Source of the DNA: Piper betle
Lineage: Eukaryota; Streptophyta; Magnoliopsida; Piperales; Piperaceae
Reading direction: 5' to 3'
Assembly (NCBI GenBank): GCA_033002965.1
Contig: JAURVB010012868.1
Location: 115,584 to 179,583, forward strand
Length of the DNA: 64,000 nt
The notes beneath the pieces were generated by a model. That model ran no database searches. It was not told where the DNA came from and was given only the letters and a program-made list of their open reading frames with translations. This document shows positions 57,636 to 64,000 of this stretch, piece by piece (the stretch's first letter is position 1; each line of letters begins with the position of its first letter). The position numbers and the translations under genes were made by a program.

Positions 57636-58291
57636 TACTAAGTGGCTAACCTATAGAATAAGCACACATGTTTAGTGTAAATGTATACACGAACTTGAAT
57701 GAATCATAAAATATTTTTAAAACTGACAAAAATTCAAAACAACCATATATTCATTGAAAAAATTTAAGGCAAGTCTTTTAACAAAAAAGAAGATCTCCAC
57801 AGACAAATTAAGAAACATTAACAAGTCAATTGGAGCAACAGCATTTTTTAAAGAGAACATATTTGGAATATCATTTGAAAAAAACAATAAAAAGCAAATA
57901 CGGTGGAATACTTCGCATATATGTCTCATCCGGACAATGAAGCCATTACCGGGAACTGAAATTTTGGGTGATGATTAAGGCAACACACGAGGTAGGGTTC
58001 TTCATCGGTTCTAATTCTTGATCTTTTAACTTCAAATGTAAGTGAATATATTGATATTCAAATTGATTCAAGTTTGAGTTTATCTCAAGCTAGTTCAATT
58101 TGTATTTAGTTATATTTTATTATTTAAGATAATTTTTTAATTTAAAATCACAATACTATAATTTGACAAAATTCCTATAAATAATATTATTAGGCATTAA
58201 AATTTTATAATCTAATTTAAAATTATTATTTTGTGACGTGCTCTTTTATTATTGTAAATTGAATTCCTTTGAGAAAATTTAATATATATAT
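57636..58291. other. AT-rich spacer
   Basis: No gene is seen. The open frame at 57754-57978 has no recognisable motif and is AT-driven. Confidence 0.4.
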
Positions 58292-58545
58292 AGAGAATTG
58301 ATGCCATGTGTTGCCATGTTTGGCAACGCATATGCCGCGCATAGGAGGGGGACCATTGGATCTCAATCCAACGGTCCAAAACCCACCCCCAATTCCGCCC
58401 CCCCTTCCCCTTTTGCCTTTCCCTCCCCCTGCCGATTTCCGCTGCCCCTCGGCCCTACCCCGCCCTGGCCCCTCCTACAACCGCCGTCCCCAACCGTCCC
58501 TCCTCGCAGCCACGGTAGCCCCGCCCATATGTGGGGATACCACAC
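58292..58545 (+). mobile_element. Truncated arm of the foldback/Mutator-like family
   Basis: It starts GAGAATTGATGCCATG and continues through GCCATGTTTGGC, ACCATTGGATCTCAATCCAA and a C-rich block, matching the complement of the right arm at 46440-46935. The opposite arm is absent, and sequence after about 58545 is unrelated. Confidence 0.75.
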
Positions 58546-59257
58546 ATCTATCCTACTCTAATAAATCCTTATCTCTGTAGTATATTTCAGCTCTATCTGA
58601 TCGTAGCATCTTCTAATCTATATTGTGAAATCAGTCCTAACACCTAATTAGGTAGGACGTGGTCTTCTAATTTTCCGAACCTAAAGTGTAACAGGAAGAA
58701 GGTCTAATAAGTAATAATCTTTCTAGAATCTACCACAATGCCTCATTGAGTAGGGTTCAAGCCACTGCTAGTTCATACTAAGGTTGCTAGTTCATACTAG
58801 GGTTGTCAAGGAAAGTGGATTCACCTTGCCATTCCGCTTCAGACAAGCCAGAATGATGCTCTAACTAACTTCTTACATGCGCTACTAACTTTGCAAGGTG
58901 TCCCACCCTCTGGAAATTACCTTGTTCACTTTGTCCTGATCTCAAATTGCTGGTCGAGCTATCTGCCAAAGTATAACATGCCCAACGGCATTGGAGACGT
59001 CACAGGCCAAAACAAAACAAGGGTGCTTTAGTACGACTGAGGATATAACTCTCTCTCTCTCAAGAGCAGTCATTCATAAAAAAGCAACCTAGGTTTCCTA
59101 TCTTGAACCTAGCAACAAGAATCAGGTCTATGAAGACACACGTGCATCCATAACATCACACAACATAAAGGGAGTGCGGAGAATACCTAGGGTAGTCATG
59201 AGGTCTTAAACTATCGTGTGCGTAAACTAAGTTGGACTCAGATACTTGGTTGTTACA
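58546..59257. other. Unassigned repeat-like sequence
   Basis: There is no open frame and no recognised element. GCTAGTTCATACTA(A/G)GGTTG is duplicated in tandem at about 58770-58805. CTCTCTCT occurs near 59050. Confidence 0.35.
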
Positions 59258-59540
59258 ACACCTCTTCAGGTGTGAGGAAACTCAAAATGTAGAAATGTCA
59301 GGATCCCTCAGGAATGGAATAACCTTCTTATTAATCCAGAGCCCACTATTTCTCATTATATGTGCCCGCTCACGATATATGTAAGGTCAAGTCCACTAAC
59401 TTTCGACTCACTGAAAACTTGCTAAAAACTATATTTAGGGTTAGGAAGGGGATCATATAAGTAGGCCCGAAGGCAACGTGAGGTGAAACTAAGTTTAAAA
59501 ACAAAATGAGAGATCCTATACTTGAGGGTTATTAAACAAA
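59258..59540 (-). mobile_element. Fragment of a family 1 LTR
   Basis: The segment matches the leader-to-hairpin part of the family 1 LTRs on the minus strand (GGTGTGAGGAAACTCAAA, GTCAGGATCCCTC, AATCCAGAGCCCAC, TAGGCCCGAAGGCAACGTGA, GAGGGTTATTAA). The CTCGAG pair is eroded. No ends are found. Confidence 0.7.
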
Positions 59541-59744
59541 ATGAGAAATCCTATACTTTATATGATGCATGGCCATGGTGTGTGTTCACATCAACAATAA
59601 TATCACAATAAAAAGGCAATGCAAAACAAATCAACTAATAAACACTTAACATGCAAAACGAGAAATGAGCAAGCAATAAACAATAATAAACAAATTAAAC
59701 AAGTAAATAAATAAAAGAATCATAAATAAAATAATAAGCGCATG

Positions 59745-60212
59745 AGTAACCATCAAGAAAATAATAAATAATAAATAACAAATAAAACACTTATGAAAAA
59801 ATGAATAATTAAATAACGGATAGTAAATAAATAGATAAATAATAAATAAATAAATAAACTCATAAATATATAGATGAATAATAAGTACATAAAAATTAAA
59901 AAAACACGATTCATGAATAACAATAAAAATATAAATAAATACGTGACTAAACGCTAGTAAATATTAGAACATAAACAAGTAACCATCAAGAAAATAATAA
60001 ATAATAAATAACAAATTAAACACTTATGAAAAAATGAATAATTAAATAACGGATAGTAAATAAATAGATAAATAATAAATAAATAAATAAACCCATGAAT
60101 ATATAGATGAATAATAAATACATAAAAATAAAAAAAGACACTATTCATGAATAAAAATAAAAATATAAATAAATACGTGACTAAACGCGAGTAAATATTA
60201 GAACATAAACGA
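59745..60212. repeat. Tandem duplication of a 233-bp AT-rich unit
   Basis: CATCAAGAAAATAATAAAT occurs at 59751 and 59984, exactly 233 bp apart, and the following sequence is about 95% identical by eye through AAATATTAGAACATAAAC. The unit itself is made of AAATAAAT-type repeats. Similar low-complexity sequence continues to about 60560. Confidence 0.85.
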
Positions 60213-61047
60213 GTATGTAATAAATAGATAACTAAATAAATAAATAATTAAATAAATAATTAAAAGGATAAATAAATATATAAACAAACAAATAATTAAT
60301 TAATAACAATTAATGGCTAATAATAATATTATCATCAAATATATGAATATGTAATCAAACACAAATAAATAATAACATATGTGCGAGCAAATTAACGAAT
60401 AAATAAATAAGTAAATAATAAAAATGAATAAAAAATAATAGTAATAAGTAAATACAACATCAATAATAATAAATAATCATATAAAGATGCATCACACATG
60501 ACAAATATATAATAACAAGAAACAAACAATAATGAATAAATAAATTAATAAAAAAAAACTCATAGCATCAAAATATGCCACATAATGTGAATATACATCT
60601 AAAAACTAATGTAGGGAGCTTTAAAATAATAGAAATGGTCGAAAAATAAATGAAAACATGCTGAAAATGACTTTAAAAGGGCAACCGAGTCAACTGGGCG
60701 AGTCAGCTGAGTCGAATTGGCCCAAGTCAAACGGGTGGGTTGGACTCGATGGACATGGGTGTGGGCATGTGGAAACGACAAGGCTGGGTGGACATGGATT
60801 GGTCGAGCAGACATGAATAGGCAAACAAGGGCAAACGGGCCGTTAGTGCTCATTACCGAAAAATGGCAACGACAGTGGGGCTAGGGTTGCCGCCAATCCA
60901 GATCAATAGAGGAGGTCAAGGCGGTGGTGATGGTGGTGAGGGCTGATGGAGTCCAGTTGGTGGTTGTCCGAAAAATGGCTACGAAATGGCTAAAATGCTG
61001 CTGGGAAAGTGGATGTCACCGACGGATCCTGACGGTGATGGTTAGCG
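60213..61047. other. AAATAAAT-rich low-complexity DNA and GC-richer spacer
   Basis: AT-rich to about 60560, then mixed sequence with GAGTCAACTGGGCGAGTCAG near 60688 that may be the remains of a family 1 GC block. No gene is seen. Confidence 0.35.
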
Positions 61048-61187
61048 GGAGTGAAGTAGACAGGTACTATTTTGTACACTGCATGTCTAAACTTGTGGTA
61101 TCAAAGGGTGTTGAAGGAGATTACTTGATAGTACTTGGCCTTTGTGCTCTGGGCTAGGTGTTATATGGAGGTTTAGAGAGGACTTAG
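61048..61187 (+). mobile_element. Fragment of a family 1 LTR leader block
   Basis: CAGGTACTATTTTGTACA, CATGTCTAAACTTGTGGT, CAAAGGGTGTTGAAGG and TATGGAGGTTTAGAGAGG align with 41333-41455. It abuts the next LTR copy, which is in the opposite orientation. Confidence 0.7.
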
Positions 61188-62392
61188 TATAACACCCTAT
61201 TTCGGTTCACCCGCAAACCGAACCCTAAATGCTACCGGTGGCTGAATAGTTTGCTAATCTACTTAATTCAGTTAAGTCAGCCCAGATCTACCTTCGGCAT
61301 CTCAATATGGTGATGCAAACATACAATGTATAGATGAGATGTTTAGGCTCTAACGTTATTCTAGATGCATTATGTGATATGCTAACAATATTCCAAAACA
61401 AAGCAAACTCGTTAAAAGTTCAGAAAACAACAATTTTTAAAATAAAATGGACATAATCTCCCCTAAAAGTACAATAGGGACCACCTTGTTGATGACAAAC
61501 AATATGTACATATCACAATAAAAATATAAAACAATGCTAAAACATTTTACTTTTCACATGCAATCACATCATAACCATCTTTATCTTGTTGCATTGGGTC
61601 TCAACCCCATTAACTTATCTTGTTCAATTCTAATTATGATAATCAACACACACAAATCATATCAATATTTTCACACCAAACATTTCCTGTAACAAATCAT
61701 CATTACATTTATCCATCATAATTCATAAGAATTTATCACACTACAATTTCCATTCCATTCGGTAAGTACATGCTACATGTGTGCATGTTACATTATTGCT
61801 CTTCAGTCATTTAGGTTCTCACATACATATATAATACGAACACATCAATAATGATTGTTACTAGCATAGGAGAGCCGACTCTTCTGTTTAATGAAATTAA
61901 TTATATAATTCTGTATAGAATCTCTCATAAGGGCACTAATCAGGAGCCGTTGGCCTTAATCCGATGCCTCTGACTTGTCCCATTCTAACTCATCAAACCG
62001 GCCTTTGTGCTCAAGGCCAAGAGCCATCCCATTCTGACTCGTCAGATGCCTCATCATTTTTCAACAATCCCTCGTGCGAAAAAAATCACTTATCCTAGAG
62101 CCCTCCATATCCTTTGTATCACTCTTGGCCCTGAGCACAAATGCTGAATACTCTCAGGGAGACACCTTCAGTACCCTTTAAATCCACAACTCTAGACACA
62201 CACTGAATTACAATACTCGTAATCCTCCACATTTCTCATGGTTTTAGGAACTCAAAGGTGGAGCTGTCAGGATCCCTCGGGAATGAAATAACCAGCTCAC
62301 CAATCTATAACCCACTATGACTGACACGTGCAACCGCTCGCAATGTGTGTGAGTTGACTTTCCCTTGTCTCACATCTCACTAGAAAACTCAA

Positions 62393-62439
<47 letters not shown>

Positions 62440-63140
62440 CGGGGCAGAGATTATATTATAGTAGGCTCAAAGACATCATGATATGGATTTGAGTTTTTAA
62501 AAACAAATTCGAGGGATCTCATCCAAGGGTTATTAATCCGATAAATCTACCACTCGACTCATTTACTTACCTGTTAAAATAAATCACGATAAAGTGAGAA
62601 AGTCAAACTAGAAACGAGATATAAACAAACTTAGTAGAAACTCTAATCGTGTCCATGTGCCTAGGCAGCAAACTCCTACTCTATACCGCAATATCAAAAT
62701 TAAAATCTAACGCATGCTATGATGCATTCACACATCCTATATCACACCTATTAAAGCACTCATCACATCAAGTCACATCATGAAAAACTAAATTATAGTA
62801 CAATTAATTAGAAACTAATACTTAATTTACCTAATTAGGTAATTAATATTTATTGAACACAATTCCTATCAGAAAATTTTATTTTATTTATAATTAAAAT
62901 AATTTATTATGTCAATCAAGTAAATCTTAGTATGTTATGCTAATAATTATTAATTTTAAGTAATTAGGTCAGAGTTAATTATACCTCATGTCTTTGACAA
63001 TTGACGATGATTAGGGTTTGTCGCGTAGTTTGGAACTCGAATTCAACAACGGATGGCATTCAAAATTTGATAAGGTTTAGCCGGATGAAATCAACAAAAA
63101 TTCAACAATTTTCGGTGAATTCTAACAAATCTGTTAGGTG
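61188..63140 (-). mobile_element. Truncated, CpG-depleted family 1 LTR
   Basis: It starts TATAACACCCTATTTCGG (complement of an LTR 3' end with TG changed to TA) and follows the family 1 order on the minus strand: leader block (about 62060-62390), expanded TATA (62396-62432), eroded CTCGAG pair (about 62508-62535), degenerate hairpin region, and GATTAGGGTTT at the start of the GC block. It stops near 63140, before the GC block and the 5' part. Many CG sites of the other copies are TG or CA here. Confidence 0.75.
62396..62432. repeat. (TA)n microsatellite at an LTR TATA position
   Basis: About eighteen TA dinucleotides at the position of the LTR TATA box. Confidence 0.9.
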
Positions 63141-63259
63141 GTTCCCAGCGGTAGTTTTCTAGCCAAAAAAATGATGGCCTCCCTAGTAAATGATCAGAGC
63201 CTCCAATGATCAACATATGCATAAAGCTTAGGTCTACTCCACTTGGCTTGAATATTGAA

Positions 63260-64000
63260 CATCCAAACTGTAACACAAAAAAGCATAGAATAACACAAGC
63301 AAGTGGTAACCAAGGAGACCATCACCTTGAGCACAAGCGGCGGGATACCGCCTTCCCTAACCAGCAAGCTCCTGTTCTACACACTATCAACACGGACTTG
63401 TAGCAAAGCAGAGACTGCAAACTCCTTCCCCTTCCCATACCCATCCTCAATGGCGTCCACAAGAGCAGGAATCCCACCTTCCTCCACCAACACCTCCTTC
63501 CCCTCCAGTATCCCAGCCAAGCAATTAAGCACCACCATGGCCTGAGCAGGGCGCAGGCGGCGTTCTGCTTGGCTGCCGCCATGCCGGTCTTGAGCGCGTA
63601 GACGAGGGGCTTGGCCGCACCAGTGTCGGCGATGAGCGCCTTGTTGGGCTCGTAGAGGGAGAGGTTGAAGAGGGCGGTGGCAGCTTGCTCTTGTGTCGAC
63701 GGATTGGTGGACCGGAGCAGCGGCACCAGCCCCGGAATCGCACCGGTGGAGCCAATCAGCGCCCGGTTCTCGGCCAGGTTCTTCGCCAAGAGCCGGAGCT
63801 TGGCGGTCCGACTGCAGCTGCTCTAGGCAGATGTGCACCACCAAGTCCAGGTCCTCGTTCTCCAGCGAAATGACCTCGCAGTCGCTGCCGCTGCCGTGGA
63901 GAAGCTTCGGCGGGGGTGGGGGTCGTAAAGGAGTTGGCTTTGGCGGGGGCGGAGGCGAGGCGGGCGAGCTCGCCGGAGATGTCGCTGCTGTAGGGGGAGT
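63260..64000 (-). pseudogene. U-box/ARM-repeat protein fragment (PUB type), broken
   Basis: This is the C-terminal armadillo-repeat region of a plant U-box E3 ubiquitin ligase-type protein; the 5' part lies beyond the window. Visible on the minus strand are LVVHICLEQLQSD, then in another frame KLRLLAKNLAENRALIGS and GAIPGLVPLLRS, LFNLSLYEPNKALIAD, and NAACALL near 63545. The first frame then returns with MVVLNCLAGILEGKEVLVEE and GGIPALVDAIEDG. About one ARM repeat is missing at the NAACALL junction. A TAG at 63377-63379 replaces a codon before NRSLLVREGGIPPLV. The frame jumps, the deletion and the stop make it a pseudogene in this assembly. Coding GC is high. A decayed LTR ends about 120 bp beyond its 3' side. 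Confidence 0.8.

Noticed and set aside
1..64000. tRNA, rRNA or organelle insertions
   Set aside because: I read both strands for tRNA-like and rRNA-like landmarks and found only the tRNA-Asp-complementary primer site at 38889. A tRNAscan-SE and Rfam search would settle it.

Overview
This is nuclear DNA from a flowering plant. The host genes are few and far apart, and they sit in a thick bed of plant-type transposable elements: Ty3/gypsy LTRs, hAT elements and MITEs, and a foldback or Mutator-like element. Three of the host coding sequences (an IRX15-like gene, a small plant-specific gene, and a U-box/ARM gene fragment) are very GC-rich against AT-rich surroundings. That pattern fits a monocot, but the sequence alone does not fix the species.

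Layout. 1-2971: a decayed hAT transposase gene with the 3' end of its element. 2972-7127: AT-rich DNA with no gene seen. 7128-8006: an intact, intronless IRX15-like (DUF579) xylan-biosynthesis gene. 10563-22731: a nest of long LTRs with no internal coding region, made of a minus-strand LTR (2b), a plus-strand LTR (2a, target duplication TTTAA) inside it, and a minus-strand solo LTR (target duplication CAATC) inside that. 26959-28471: two hAT-like non-autonomous elements. 29488-30235: a small plant-specific gene whose frame is broken twice by single-base losses in C runs. 32072-32540: a hAT MITE. 37182-46935: a three-level nest, a foldback element interrupted by an internally deleted Athila-like retrotransposon, itself interrupted by a solo LTR (target duplication CAGAG). 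47010-48877: a two-exon WRKY transcription factor gene on the minus strand, complete only when the second exon is recognised. 49715-52754: another solo LTR (target duplication CCTAT). 54099-58545: MITEs and a truncated foldback arm. 59258-63140: decayed LTR copies and AT-rich tandem repeats. About 63260-64000: a broken U-box/ARM-repeat gene running off the window.

The host genes show no common pathway. IRX15-like acts in secondary-wall xylan synthesis and WRKY is a DNA-binding regulator. The most unusual signals lie in the repeats. (1) A hairpin in the long LTRs has a nearly invariant 14-nt loop, while its stem changes sequence yet stays paired. (2) A module made of an inverted repeat around TTGACTCGAG, then TTAATTAC...TTTGCCACC, then a GC-rich block, occurs in the LTRs and the hAT-like MITEs, and its inverted-repeat half forms the core of the foldback element, although these are three unrelated element classes. 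(3) The LTR TATA box grades into a (TA)n microsatellite between copies. All alignments were made by eye, so identities are approximate.
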